Positions 10,425 to 22,040 of a stretch of DNA of 64,000 nucleotides are shown here, piece by piece (positions within the stretch are counted from its first letter, which is position 1; each line of letters opens with the position of its first letter). The stretch covers positions 68,062,022 through 68,126,021 of the forward strand of contig CM070877.1 of the NCBI GenBank assembly GCA_036365515.1. The letters are read 5' to 3'. Position numbers and translations under genes: made by a program. Below the pieces are notes generated by a model. It was not told the DNA's origin, searched no databases, and worked only from the letters and a program-made list of their open reading frames with translations. This DNA is from Torymus aiolomorphi (lineage: Eukaryota > Arthropoda > Insecta > Hymenoptera > Torymidae).

Positions 10425-11485
10425 AAAATACCTCCCAGCTGATTCAATGTTGTTTCAGCGCCACGATCGTTGGGATTTAAACTGAAGTGTTTTCAATGTA
10501 ATTGAATCTGCATTTTTCAATGCAATTTATTTAGTAAATGTATTTTTTTTTCTATTATAAACATTTACATGCTCTTAGAGCAAAGTGTGTAGGAAAATAT
10601 TGAAAATTTGGCATATAGGTTAGCTACATAGTTAAATTAAATCTTGCCATTTTTGAAAGTGGTTTTTTCTAAGTGAGTCACTTTTGTGTATTTAATGAAT
10701 TTTGATACGTAAGAGTAGTGATTTATGAAAAATCATGAATATAGACCAGAGAGGTCACACCAAGACCATCTACAAGGAAGAGAAAATTTGGAAGAAAGAA
10801 GAAAAATAAGGGATTTAGAAATCTACAAAATGCCCCACTAGTGAAGAGAAAAAGAAGTATATAATATATATATATAAGTAAATCAAAATTTTTTATATAT
10901 CTGCAAGCGAAACAACAACAAAGAACAGAAAATTAAAATAAACTAAAAGTTATAGCTATATTAAATATATATGTAATGAAAAGATAATACTGTCAGAAGT
11001 TATTTAAGTACTGGATGTTGTATGCGGATATTGCTATTATATAAGAATATGAACACATCAAGTAAGCTAGTTGTAGAATAGTTCCTGCAGCGTTTGTATA
11101 AAATGTGTAAGTAATAAAAATCTGTTTTTGAAATAGGAAGTATAAAATTAACTTTGACTGATTTCACACAACTAATTTTTTCTTTTCTTAAACTATCATT
11201 GGATCTGAAACCAAGATTAAATAGCTTTGAAGTTCGACATTGCAGCATTACGAAATAAAAATATTAGCCTACTACCCGCTAAGGGTTATAGTAATGTATT
11301 ATTCTAAATAATGTGAAGATATTGTTAAGCTGATCAAAATCTTTTTTTACAGATACTTATTTGATGGACATAAAATGATTAGTGTCCGTGCCAAAATAAC
11401 TTTTATATGGATATTCAGCTTTTTATTTTTCATCAAAGTATATTATACAGAATGGTGAAAACAATTTTGGTAAGTAGTTTTCAAA
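10425..11485. other. AT-rich intergenic stretch
   Basis: No gene or structured element is recognised. A short TA run lies near 10862-10876. Confidence 0.4.
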
Positions 11486-11662
11486 GGCATACCAAGTTAT
11501 AAGAAACTCATGTTTTAAATTTGATTTCTGAAAAACTTGTTTTTTTTTTGTCTTTACAAGGTCTTTGCCGCAGGCATACCAAGTTATAAGAAACTCATGT
11601 TTTAAATTTGATTTCTGAAAAACTTGTTTTTTTTTTTGTCTTTACAAGGTCTTTGCCGCAGG
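11486..11662. repeat. Two-copy tandem duplication, period 88 bp
   Basis: The unit beginning GGCATACCAAGTTATAAG is repeated with only a poly-T length difference. Confidence 0.9.
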
Positions 11663-11967
11663 TTTATTTTTCAAGAAGTGAAACGGAATGACTTGAAGTT
11701 TAGGTGAGCATTTTTTTTTATATTGTCCACAGATTTTATTTGCTACTTTTCCAAAAAAAGCTTTAGAAAAAAAGAAAAAAAAAATATAAAATTACAGAAT
11801 TTTGATATAATATACAAAAAAAATGAGATTTTTCATGAAAAGTAAATATTAAAAATGAGTTTTAAGGAAAAGTAGCAAACGAAACCTGTAACTGATGTAA
11901 AAACAAATATCAAGCCGTGAATTTCAAGTCATTTCATTCAGTCGTTGAAAAGTAAACCAGCGGCAAT
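11652..11967. mobile_element. Hairpin MITE-like element
   Basis: The left arm TTTGCCGCAGGTTTATTTTT (11652 onward) mirrors the right end near 11967. Inner arms GACTTGAAGTT and TTTGCTACTTTTCC recur inverted at about 11925 and 11870. The centre is A-rich. Confidence 0.65.
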
Positions 11968-13979
11968 CAATAAATCAGGGTTCAACCATAAATAAAATAT
12001 ACGCAAGAGCCAGATGTATATTATCAGCTAACTACAGGCGGAAATTGTATGTAATAATACTACTTTTTAGTAGAAAAAAATTTTAACTTAAAGATTATAT
12101 CTGGAATTTATTATTGATCAAAATATTTATTGTTATTTTGTTCAGATTTAACCATGGCTTGTCCCCTTAATAGTACTTCTAGGGTGGCGTCGAAAACTAT
12201 TTAAATAATGACATTATTTTGAGGTGGCATCTTCTCAAAATACGTGTAAATAATTACATTTTTCCGTTATTTTGAGGTGGTGTTGCGGGGGGGGGGGGGC
12301 TGGATCGCAAGAATTTTGAAACACTTATATAATATAGGAAGATATATTGCCGTTTCGTTGAAAGAGTAGTAATTGTCCATATAATAAATAATAAATAAAT
12401 AAATATATTTATATAAAGTCATTTGCTTACATAAGACGAAATTCAATATGTAACCATGTATGATCGTATGTGATTTTATATAAAAACAATATACGGTTAT
12501 ATAGTATTTATATAAATCATTTGTAATTTCTTTTACCTAGGAATATACTTTCTATAGCATTGATTTTTTAAAACGCCTTTAAACATTTTCCAATTACATC
12601 GACGATTCCAGACGATTTTTCTGACCAGAAAAGAATTAGGTTTTAAAAATCATAATTTCCTGATAATTTTTGCTTATTTTAGGTTACAAAACCTATAATT
12701 TAAAAAAAAAATCATTGCCTTAGCTCATTACTAAGTGCTTATATTTGTTTTTGTAACACATGCACGATTTTCATCGTCTTTCGACCTAAAAAGAGGTCTC
12801 TAAGTGACTTTTTTTTGACCGATTGGATAAAAAAATCCATTCGCGCCTGGCGGGGGCAAAAAAATCCATTTGCGCCCGCTGCTCTAAAATTCCGTAAAAT
12901 TGCAAAAAATTAATTTAGCCTTGCTTTTTAAGTTCAAAAACACCGAAAATCAATACATGAGTCACAAAAAATATGGTGTGCACCTAGGGTTTAGTGGACC
13001 TTTTTAGACCGAGAGTGGAGTTTGCAGTACGATTCGTAGGTAAGCTAGCACGAACCGAAGGCGAGTGCGTTTTGCAAACCGAAGATGAGTACTGCAAACA
13101 CACGAGGTACACAATATACTATTTTGGAAACTCGTTTTTCTATTTTCCTACTGCGCGCCGCTTCGGGTATAAGGAAATAATGACCAGGTAATCCTTCACA
13201 CCTGCGCCCATCTGGGATTACTTCAACCCCTCCATTGGCTTCAGTCAGTGAGCACGAGTGGTCCTCTCAGACTAAACTTACGTTATCAATGCTGACGCAG
13301 AGGTTAGGTACTGACATCTCGTGCAACCCCGGTTATGGAGTTTACTACTCTCCCTTATACTAGTCTAGCTGGAATATCCATAATCGATCGACCGCAGCCC
13401 ATGCATACTATGCTCATTCCTCATGTTCCTTTGTACACTACTGCTTCCCCGATTCCCAACCTGGGGACGCTTTCGATAGCATGGAAAAATGCTTATCTAT
13501 CATTAGATAGAACACAGGTCGTTAGATAGAATCCATTATGCGTTGTAATAATTATGTTCAATAAAACATCGAATCGAATAATTAAACTATGGATAAAAAT
13601 ACTTGTCCATATTATATTTAATTTCATTACTTTTTTATGCACAATTTTGTTTTCATTATACTTATTTATGCGCAATTCTATGAACTATTTTCACATATTC
13701 GGAGAGTATGTCTTTTGTTATTTAAAAAATTGCTTTGTTTTGTTCTAACAAACTTAATTGAGATAGATGACGACCGGAGAAAGCGTGGGAGAATTTTTAA
13801 TAATGATTTAATTTCTTTTTCTTCATACAATGTTTCGGAAACATGTATACTTGTATCATAATTTAACTTTTTAGAAGGTTTTTTTTAAGGATTTCACACT
13901 TTTTTTGAGGTTTTCATAATTGATTAAGTCTCATACTCGGATATACATAAATACAAATAAATATTAATTAATTATATTA
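11968..13979. other. Unassigned intergenic sequence
   Basis: There is a G-tract (about 12287-12299), AT-rich runs and a moderately GC block (13190-13500) that looks repeat-like. No coding exon is recognised on either strand. Confidence 0.35.
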
Positions 13980-13983
13980 TAAT

Positions 13984-14442
13984 TGTAGAAAAAAAAGAGA
14001 TAAAACGAGATTTTTCAGAATTGTGTTGAACGTTATGAGTTCTCGGGAAAAACCCCGAGCGTCACGAACAGCGCACTGCTCCCCCTTCCATCCCACGGAC
14101 GAGGCGATCCGAGCGACGCTGCACACAGCGTGTCACACGCCTACGAGGACTATATCTGTCTAAGGGCTGATAGTTTCCAGGCTGAGAAGTGTAACGAGGC
14201 CTGTGATTGGTCCGCTTCGAAGGGCCAGGCCGGAGGCCGCGGCGACCGGCGATCTGCGCCAGTCCGGTTGGTAACCGCGTGCGCGAAGGACGATCCGTCA
14301 AGTGTACAGTACTTCCATATTATTTTAATTTAATAAAACCAACCTAAGCACTAATTCGAGTAAGCTGTACGTTATTGCATATCTCCTACACCCTGAGTCA
14401 CGCTCAAGAGAGAGAACACATACGTAGCAAAACTCTCTTACA
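13984..14442 (+). repeat. G1 5' LTR (459 bp)
   Basis: It is nearly identical to 19287-19744. TGTAGAAAAAAAAG opens it and CTCTCTTACA closes it. An AATAAA hexamer lies about 110 bp before its end. Confidence 0.92.
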
Positions 14443-14686
14443 GTCTAGGTGTGGGGTACAAGGAACGTATGCGTGTGATAGTGAAACGGATCGTGTTGCG
14501 TTGAGAAGAGTCTGCGTGACTTCTCCTGCGATAGTGTCGGAGCGCGGTGAAGAAAAGACTCCCGGTTTCCCATGGTTATTGGACATCATGTGTATTGCTG
14601 TCTGCTCGACTGTGTGTCGTAACTTTACGCGTGATTAACTTTATGTGACTGTGTGTCAGAATTGCGCGTATTTCGGTGTGCTCGAC

Positions 14687-14790
14687 TGTGTGGCGTAGAT
14701 GCGCGCGATTTCATAAAAGCAACTGTGTGTCGTAGATACGCGCGATTTCATAAAAGCGACTGTGTGTCGAATTATGCATCTTGGACATTT
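14687..14790 (+). repeat. Leader tandem repeat, 37-bp unit
   Basis: The unit TGTGTGNCGTAGATNCGCGC plus ATTTCATAAAAGC is present twice in full (14687-14723, 14724-14760) and then in part. It lies in the untranslated leader between the LTR and gag. Confidence 0.8.
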
Positions 14791-14909
14791 TCGCGAGTAA
14801 CTGTACTTTTGCAGTGTGTCGAACTACGTGTACAACTGTGTGTGCGACTGTGTGTCGAAGTTCACGTTGAGCGATTCGCGGAAGTGACAGTTGACTAGAG
14901 AATTCGAAA

Positions 14910-16233
14910 ATGGCCGCGCGTGAACCTAATGATTACCGTGTCATTGAGTTGAGAGAAATTCTCGCCGCGAGAGGATTACGAACGACCGGAGTGAAGGCCG
15001 AATTAATTAATCGATTGGATGAATTCAATCCTGGAATTTGGGAAGAGTTGAACGCTGAGCGAGCCGCGAGGGATAGAGAGCTGAACCTTCAGCAGAACAA
15101 CGGTGAGTTACCGGCCGATGGTAACGAAGGAAACGAAGACGGCGACAATGACGATGATGAACGCCAAAGAGATGAAGAAGTTCAAGGGAATCACGAGCGC
15201 GACGAACTTCTGAGAAACAAGACGAATTAGCAAGACGACGAGCGTAATGTGCTCCCGGTAAATAGAGGAGACGGACAAGGTGAAGCCGATGTTATGCGTC
15301 GAGAGCTGGAATTACTTCGGAGGGAGCGCGACCTTGCGCAACGAGAATTGGAGTTATTCCGCCGAGAGAGAACGGCGAATCCGCCGACCAGTGCGAGCTC
15401 GCCGTTGAATAGTGCACGCAGTGTGACATCGACCACCATGAGTATTCGCGCTATCGGAGAGTTAGCGAGCGATTATGGTGGCGGTAAATCTTTCAATACG
15501 TGGAAGCAGCACCTAGGACTTTTAAGAGACACTTATCGCCTGGACGAAAATACAACGATTTCTTATCAGTGCGAAGCTAAAAGGACGCGCGCTGAGATGG
15601 TTTCACTCCAAACCAGAGTACTTGACCATGAGCATCCGCGATCTATTAGCTGAAATGACGGCGATGTTTGACGATCGTCCAAAAAAACTAAATTTAAGAA
15701 AAGAGTTCGAAGCGCGAACATGGCAAAAGAACGAATCCTTTGCAGATTATTATCACGAAAAGATTATTCTCGGTAATCGTGTGCCTGTTGAGGAAGAAGA
15801 AATGATCGATTATCTCATAGATGGAATATCGGATGACGCTCTTCAAAATGAAGCCCGTATGATGAGATTTGGAACGAAGAGTGATTTACTTGAGGCGTTT
15901 AAGAAAATTTCATTAGATTCACGTAAATCTATAGTAAAACCGAAGTACGAATCGAAACCGGCCAGTACCGAGAAGAAAGGATAAGCTGAAAAGAGAGCAA
16001 ACAGACCATTAAAATGCTATAACTGTTCGGAGATGGGGCACACATCGAGACGCTGCACAAAACCGAGACGCTCAGCTGGGTGTTACGTGTGCAACGCCCC
16101 TGATCATCAAGCGACCCCAGATCGACAGCAGCAAACAGCGCTGGAGAAGACGGACGACGGAAGAGCAGCGGCGCTGCGACTCAGGCGACAAACGTACTTC
16201 AGATCGCCGCTCCAAGCAATCCATACATGGTAA
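14910..16233 (+). pseudogene. G1 gag with N-terminal SAP motif, broken
   Basis: The start ATG at 14910 opens a SAP-like DNA-binding motif (about residues 10-40: LREILAARGLRTTGVKAEL). A Glu/Asp-rich linker follows. The frame stops at a TAG (15228-15230), resumes in the same frame with an Arg/Glu coiled coil (15290-15370) and the capsid start (FNTWKQHLGLLRDTY), then shifts frame near 15610. The capsid continues (DDRPKKLNLRKEFEARTW) to a TAA at 15982-15984. A zinc knuckle follows in that frame (CYNCSEMGHTSRRC, about 16015-16056) and a second Cys pair (CYVCNAPDH). Gag forms the particle shell; SAP-bearing Gag proteins are known in insect gypsy elements. Confidence 0.85.
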
Positions 16234-19161
16234 AGCTCGCGTATTCTATTACGGACATTGTAGGTAACGCGTGTAATATTTCGGTAGATGCTATTTTAGA
16301 TCCGGGTTCACTTGTTAGCTTAATCAAAAGTCAATGCGTCCCATTAGAGTTGAGACAACCTGCTCCGCTTAATAGTAACGAATTTTTCGGAATTAATAAT
16401 TCACGATTGGAAATTCTTGGGGTATTTGAGCGCGTGGTAAAAGTTGAAGGTATTGCAATAAAGTTAGTGTTTTACATAGTTCCGGATACAGCGATCACTT
16501 ATATGGCTTTGATAGACCGAGATTTTACGCGATGTCCGTCAATTAAAGTAGTATTAGAAAACAACAATGTTATTATTTCAGAACAAGTAAGCGAGACGCC
16601 GACTGATTTGTTTAAACAAGCTGTAAATCAAATACTCGCGATTGATTATGTAGACGAACCTGTTAAAGTAAATAAAGAGTTAAATATCAATCCGGAAATT
16701 CAGCACAATGATAGAGTAAAAATATATGATATTTATAAAAATCATTATTTAAAGTATTTAACTATGGAAAAGAGTGAGCCTGATTTCCAGATGATTATTT
16801 CTCTTCAACATGAGCAGCCGATAAGCTTCCGACCGCGACGATTGTCTTTCGTAGATAAGGAGCGATTGCGTGAAATTATTGAAGACTTGTTAATGCGTAA
16901 TATTATACGACCGAGTGAGTCACCTTATGCAAGCCCAATAGTTTTGATACTTAAAAAGACCGGAGAGTCGCGACTTTGTATTGATTATCGGGCGTTAAAT
17001 AAAATAACGGTACGTGACAATTTTCCAACACAATTAATTGACGATAATTTGGACAGACTATAGAAAAAAAAAATTATACTTCGTTAGATTTGAGAGACGG
17101 GTATTACCACGTGAAAATAGCCGAAAGTTCAGCAAAGTATACTGCTTTTGTCACTCCACTCGGACAGTTTGAGTATTTGCGTTGTCCTTTTGGATTGACA
17201 AATGCGCCGAAGGTTTTTGGTCGGTTTTTACACGAAGTCTTGGGCAAGCTACTGCGCGAGGGAAAAATATTATTATTTTTTGATGACATTCTCGTGGCAA
17301 CTGAAGGACTCGACGAACATTTTACAATATTAACAGAGTTATTTGAAGTGGCTGGCCGTTTCCATTTAAATTTTCGACTAGATAAATGTAAATTTTTATA
17401 TACAGAAATTGATTATTTAGGTTATCGGGTAAACCGTGAGGGAATTCGACCGAGCGATAGAAACATTGCAGCTGTAGCGAACTATCCTATCCCGCGTAAT
17501 GCTAAGGAGGCGCAATGTTTCGTATGTCTAGCCAGCTATTTCCGACGTTTTATACCGCACTTTTCTATTATAGCAAAACCGCTATATGATCTCGCGAGAA
17601 AGAATGCAAAATTTGAGTTTAGTGAATCGCATTACGAGGCGTTTGAAAATCTTAAAACTCACCTAATTAGTAAGCCGATTTTAGCGATTTATTCGCCGAC
17701 CGCTGAGACAGAGTTACATTGCGATGCGAGCATCACTGGGTTCGGGGCAATGCTTATGCAAAAACAATCGGACAATATTTTTCGACCCGTGTCATTTTTC
17801 AGTCAGCGTACTACGCCGGCAGAAGCGAAATACCATAGCTTCGAGCTCGAGTGTTTAGCTGTTTTATACGCGCTGAAACGGTATAAAATTTATTTAATGG
17901 GGCTCAAATTTGAAATTGTTACAGATTGCGATAGTTTTCGCCTGACCTTAAATAAACAAGAAATTAATCCGCGAATATCACGATGGGCTATGCTTCTACA
18001 AAACTGCGCGAAGCGCTCGAGAAGCGTGATTTACCTTTTTACGAATTGCAAAACGGGCTCGTATATCGGAAAGATCGATCTAAGAAACTACTGTTTTATG
18101 TCCCGCGTTCAATCGAGACTAATGTAATTCGCGTATTTCATGATGACCTTGGTCATCTAGGAACGGAAAAGGTTATAAACAATTTGATAAAATTATATTG
18201 GTTTCCAAAATTGCATGACAAAGTAAAAGAACACATTGCTAATTGTTTAAAGTGCGTTGAATTCTCACCTGTAAGCGGAAAACGTGAGGGGTTTCTACAT
18301 AGCATTCCTAAGGAAAACCTTCCTTTTCGCACTATACATATCGATCACATGGGGCCACTCGAAAAGTCAACGCAGGGGAACCGACACATATTAGTTGTCA
18401 TAGACCCGTTTACGAAGTTCGTGCGTCTGTACCCATGTAGATCGACAACGACCGCGGAAGCGATTAGGAAGCTGAAAGATTATTTCCGTGCGTATAGCAA
18501 ACCGAAGCGAATGATTAGTGATCGCGGTACGGCATTTACGTCCGCTGATTTTAAACAATTTACTGAAGCTGAGGACGTTCAGCATATGTTAATCGCAGTA
18601 AGTACGCCACATGCGAATGGCCAAGTAGAACGCGTTAACCGTGTTTTAACGCCTGTGCTTGCAAAACTTGCGGAAAATCCGAGAAAATGGGATCTTACTC
18701 TCGTGCGTGTGGAGTTCTCGCTCAATAATACGATCTGTCGTTCGACTGGCGAAACTCCGAGTAGGTTACTTTTTGGCATTGAGCAGATCGGTGAAACGAA
18801 CGATCACTTGCGACTTATACTCGAAGAGATGCAAGAGCCGGAGCGAAATCTCGATGTAATTCGCGACGGAACGGAAAAATTGATAACTGCGAGTCAAGCG
18901 ACTAATGAGAAACGTTTTAATGAAAAGCGAAAGGAGCCCACTCATTACAATGTCGGCGATTATGTGATGGTGCGTAATGTTGATACCAAAGCTGGTATAA
19001 ACAAAAAATTGTTGCCTAAATTTAAAGGACCTTATGAAGTCCGGAAAATTCTTGATTGCGACCGTTACGTGATCGGTGACATTGATGGCTTCCAAATTAC
19101 ACAGATACCGTACACTGGAGTATTTGCTCCTAAGCACGTGACACCATATGTGAAACCGTAA
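16227..19161 (+). pseudogene. G1 pol: protease, RT, RNase H, integrase, broken
   Basis: Protease: the active-site region reads ILDPGSLVSLI (16299-16307), so D-P-G replaces the usual D-S/T-G. RT begins with SFRPRRLSFVDKERLREII and has SRLCIDYRALNKIT. A frameshift and stop occur at 17061-17089 beside an A-run. RT resumes with YLRCPFGLTNAPKVF and the catalytic box LLFFDDILVA. RNase H has ELHCDASITGFGAML. At about 17990 a second shift joins RNase H directly to integrase, omitting the usual linker. Integrase has an H-H-C-C zinc site (HDDLGH, CLKC) and the triad HIDHMGPL, ISDRGTAF, GQVERVNR with 35 residues between the last D and E. It ends at 19161. Confidence 0.9.
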
Positions 19162-19286
19162 CATGTGCATAAAATGTAACTGCGATTGATGTTGTAAATA
19201 TACTGATATGTTTTAGAGTAAGATAATCTGTATGAGCGAATATGTATTTAGCGGCCGAGACGGCCTTAATGTCAGGATGGACGAGC

Positions 19287-19744
19287 TGTAAAAAAAAGAG
19301 ATAAAACGGGATTTTTCAGAATTGTGTCGAACGTTATGAGTTCTCGGAAAAACCCCTAGCGTCGCGAAGAGCGCACTGCTCCCCCTTCCATTCCACGGAC
19401 GAGGCGATCCGAGCGACGCTGCGCACAGCGTGTCACACGCCTACGAGGACTATATCTGTCTAAGGGCTGATAGTTTCCAGGCTAAGAAGTGTAACGAGGC
19501 CTGTGATTGGTCCGCTTCGAAGGGCCAGGCCGGAGGCCGCGGCGACGCCGGCGATCTGCGCCAGTCCGGTTGGTAACCGCGTGCGCGAAGGACGATCCGT
19601 CAAGTGTACAGTACTTCCATATTATTTTAATTTAATAAAACAAACCTAAGCACTAATTCGAGTAAGCTGTACGTTATTGCATATCTCCTACACCCTGAGT
19701 CACGCTCAAGAGAGAGAACACACACGTAGCAAAACTCTCTTACA
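19287..19744 (+). repeat. G1 3' LTR (458 bp)
   Basis: It is the direct-repeat partner of 13984-14442. The target duplication TAAT follows at 19745-19748. Confidence 0.92.
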
Positions 19745-19833
19745 TAATATTTATTAATATTTATTAATTATTGATTTAATTAATCAATACATTCATCAAT
19801 TTCATCAACGAAACGTATTATGATAAATAAAGC

Positions 19834-20307
19834 TTACAAATATTTTATAGCTGTAGCTATAATTGTGAAAAATGTTTTGTTAGACACTGGTGTTGTATTA
19901 AATTATTAACAGAAATAAATTAATCTTTAATAGTGTTTAATAAAAAATCATTTAAATAATCACTATACAAATATTGATATATCATAACTCATAACTAACA
20001 CAGTGTTTCAAATTTAACAAACAAAAGATAGCACACACTTTAAAAATTAACTTGCTGTCCGATAATAGTTAATAACATTTAAAATTTTTGCAAAAGCCAT
20101 CAAATTTTAATTTACCAAATTCACAAAGAAACAAGTAAAATAAATACTACCTTTAAGAATAGGATGATCAACAAAATGAAGAAATACTGGAGCTGCTAAT
20201 GATCCAGCAATCAATAATAATTGAATACCTGTGTTCAATTTATTTATGAATATAGGAGCCAACTGTACTGTTGCATGGGTTGCATCAAAGTATCTTGATG
20301 GAGTTTT
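19834..20307 (-). CDS. CLS: Cardiolipin synthase, last two coding exons (host gene, partial)
   Basis: Minus-strand exon 20307-20151 opens after a TTTTACAG acceptor and ends at AAAG|GTAGTA. It codes 52 residues without a stop, including RYFDATHATVQLAPIFINKL and GIQLLLIAGSLAAPVF. This matches the C-terminal transmembrane part of mitochondrial CDP-alcohol phosphotransferase-type cardiolipin synthase (human CRLS1: PTFISKVNT, LAAPVF). A 264-bp intron follows, then a CACCAG acceptor and terminal exon 19886-19834. That exon completes the split codon and adds about 16 residues (FFTIIATAIKYL) to a TAA. The enzyme joins CDP-diacylglycerol and phosphatidylglycerol in the inner mitochondrial membrane. 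The catalytic exons would lie at higher coordinates, but that side is transposon DNA and I did not find them. The gene may have a giant intron or be a fragment. Confidence 0.75.
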
Positions 20308-21179
20308 CTGTAAAATGCTTAATATTAATTAATATTATTGTAATTCAAGTATTCAAGTATTAACTTGTATTTTGTCTGTTTGTATGTATTAAACTTGAAT
20401 TTTATTTCGACTTTTCTTTGAAATTTTACGCTTGGAGTTCAGAATACATATTATGATCACAAAAATAATGTAATGTAAGAAATTCTAATTTGCATGGAAT
20501 TATTTAAATTTTATAAAAAATATCGATACATCCCATGCTTTATACTTAGAATGGATTGGAAAATAGAGAAAAAATACATGTTTATATTTTGTTAGTTTTG
20601 ATAATGTAATGCTGAATACAGATTTTAACAAATATTTAGATTAATAACATGTAAAGTGTATAAAACTGTAAAAAATATATAATAATAGGAAAATATATAA
20701 TAAATTTAAAATTTCATAAATGTTAATATTTTTAAAATGATTCCCTGTCATAAATTATAAATGTTAATAACAGTTAATAACTGTGAAAAATTATTTAAAA
20801 CTATTTAGAACTGCTTAAAACTGTAAATGTTACAAAATGTTGGACACATTTTTTCTAATTATAATACTTTGTAACAGTTTGAAGCAGTTTCGAACAGTTT
20901 CTAATAGTTTTAAACACTTTCAAACAGTTTTAAATAATTTTAAATTTGATATATTTCAGAAAAAATTAATAATTAATTAATTATTATTATTAATTAATAA
21001 TTATTTAATAGCCTCATTATTATAATCATGAGAATCAAAGAGCGCGGGAGCACTCCGAAGGCAAGTAACAGCCAAACAATAAAGAAGAAGCCTAAGGAGT
21101 GTTTAATTATACTAATAATTTATTATTATTATGTTAATAATAATAATTAATAAATATTTAAAAGTTATTAAATAATTTA
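20308..21179. other. AT-rich intron or intergenic DNA with a foldback
   Basis: No exon is recognised. About 20757-20960 forms a loose inverted repeat of AACTGTT/TTTAAAAC-type runs. The flanks to 21180 are TTAATAATTA low complexity. Confidence 0.4.
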
Positions 21180-21400
21180 ATAACTCTTAAAAACTGTTAA
21201 AAACTCTTGAAAAATGTTACAAACAGTAACAACCCTGGCAGAAATATGTTTTATGAAAAAACTATGAAAGTCTACAAAAATTTATAAAACTTCATAAAAA
21301 TCTATAAAGAACTATGAAAATCTATGAAAAATCTAAGAAAAACTATCGAAATTGGGACGTTTGCATAGTTTTTTCATAGTTTCTCATAGATTTCACAGGC
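21180..21400. repeat. Outer inverted repeat, left arm
   Basis: CCTGGCAGA (21234-21242), then CTATGAAA-rich sequence and GGGACGTTTGCATAGTTTTT, are mirrored at about 29575-29990. The arms are diverged but collinear. Confidence 0.6.
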
Positions 21401-21516
21401 CCACAAAAAAAAAATCTGTAGGTTCTGGGATGGAGACTATACTTTTCTTTTGTATTTTTTCCCGCTGAATCCGAATCCGGCGTTAAAAGTAGGGGTTGGC
21501 CGCATATTTTGAACAC

Positions 21517-22030
21517 AACCTCAAAAAACTGTCGAAAAGCCGTGTTTCTGTGGAAAAACTTGAGAATAAAAAAAAAAACATTGTTTCCATCCCATCAAAA
21601 ATACTTTATTTTTATGTATTTTGGCTTGCTGAATCCAAATTTTTTATGGAAAAGAGGTTTGACAGCCGAGTTTCGGAGATAACCTCAAAGAACTGTCGAA
21701 AAGCCGTGTTTCTGTGGAAAAACTTGAGAAGAAACAAAAACATTGTTTCCATCACATCAAAAACACTTTATTTTTATGTATTTTGGCTTGCTGAATCCAA
21801 ATTTGTTATGGAAAAAGTGGTTTGACCGCCGAGTTTCGGAGATAACCTCAAAAAACTGAAAATCCGTGTTTCTGTGGAAAAACTTGAGAAGAAAAAAAAA
21901 ACATTGTTTGCATCACATCAAAAACACTTTCTTTTTATGTATTTTGGCTTGCTGAATCCGAATTTGTTATGGAAAAAGAGATTTGACCGCCTAATTTCAG
22001 AGATATCCTCAAAAAACTACTCAGGCAATT
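21517..22030. repeat. Subterminal tandem repeat, four units of about 162 bp
   Basis: Units start near 21517, 21681, 21844 and 22004 with AACCTCAAAAAACTGTCG or a variant. Each contains TTTCTGTGGAAAAACTTGAG and TATTTTGGCTTGCTGAATCC. The mirror-image array lies at about 26185-26715. Confidence 0.85.
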
Positions 22031-22040
22031 TACACAAGAA

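Larger units (their letters stand above)
13984..19744 (+). mobile_element. G1: gypsy-type LTR retrotransposon, complete span, degenerate
   Basis: Paired LTRs (13984-14442 and 19287-19744) differ at roughly ten positions and both start TGTA and end TTACA. A 4-bp target duplication TAAT flanks them (13980-13983, 19745-19748), as in many Ty3/gypsy elements. The internal part has gag (SAP domain, coiled coil, zinc knuckle) then pol in the order protease, reverse transcriptase, RNase H, integrase. All ORFs carry stops or frameshifts. The 3' end lies about 90 bp beyond the cardiolipin synthase stop codon, presumably in its 3' UTR. Confidence 0.92.

Noticed and set aside
13335..13529. Small ORF of 64 aa, protein-like at first sight
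   Set aside because: No homology is recalled, there is no splice context, and the block looks repeat-derived.
19790..19830. Second hammerhead-like GAAACGT motif
   Set aside because: No CTGANGA core or stem II lies upstream, so it is a chance match.
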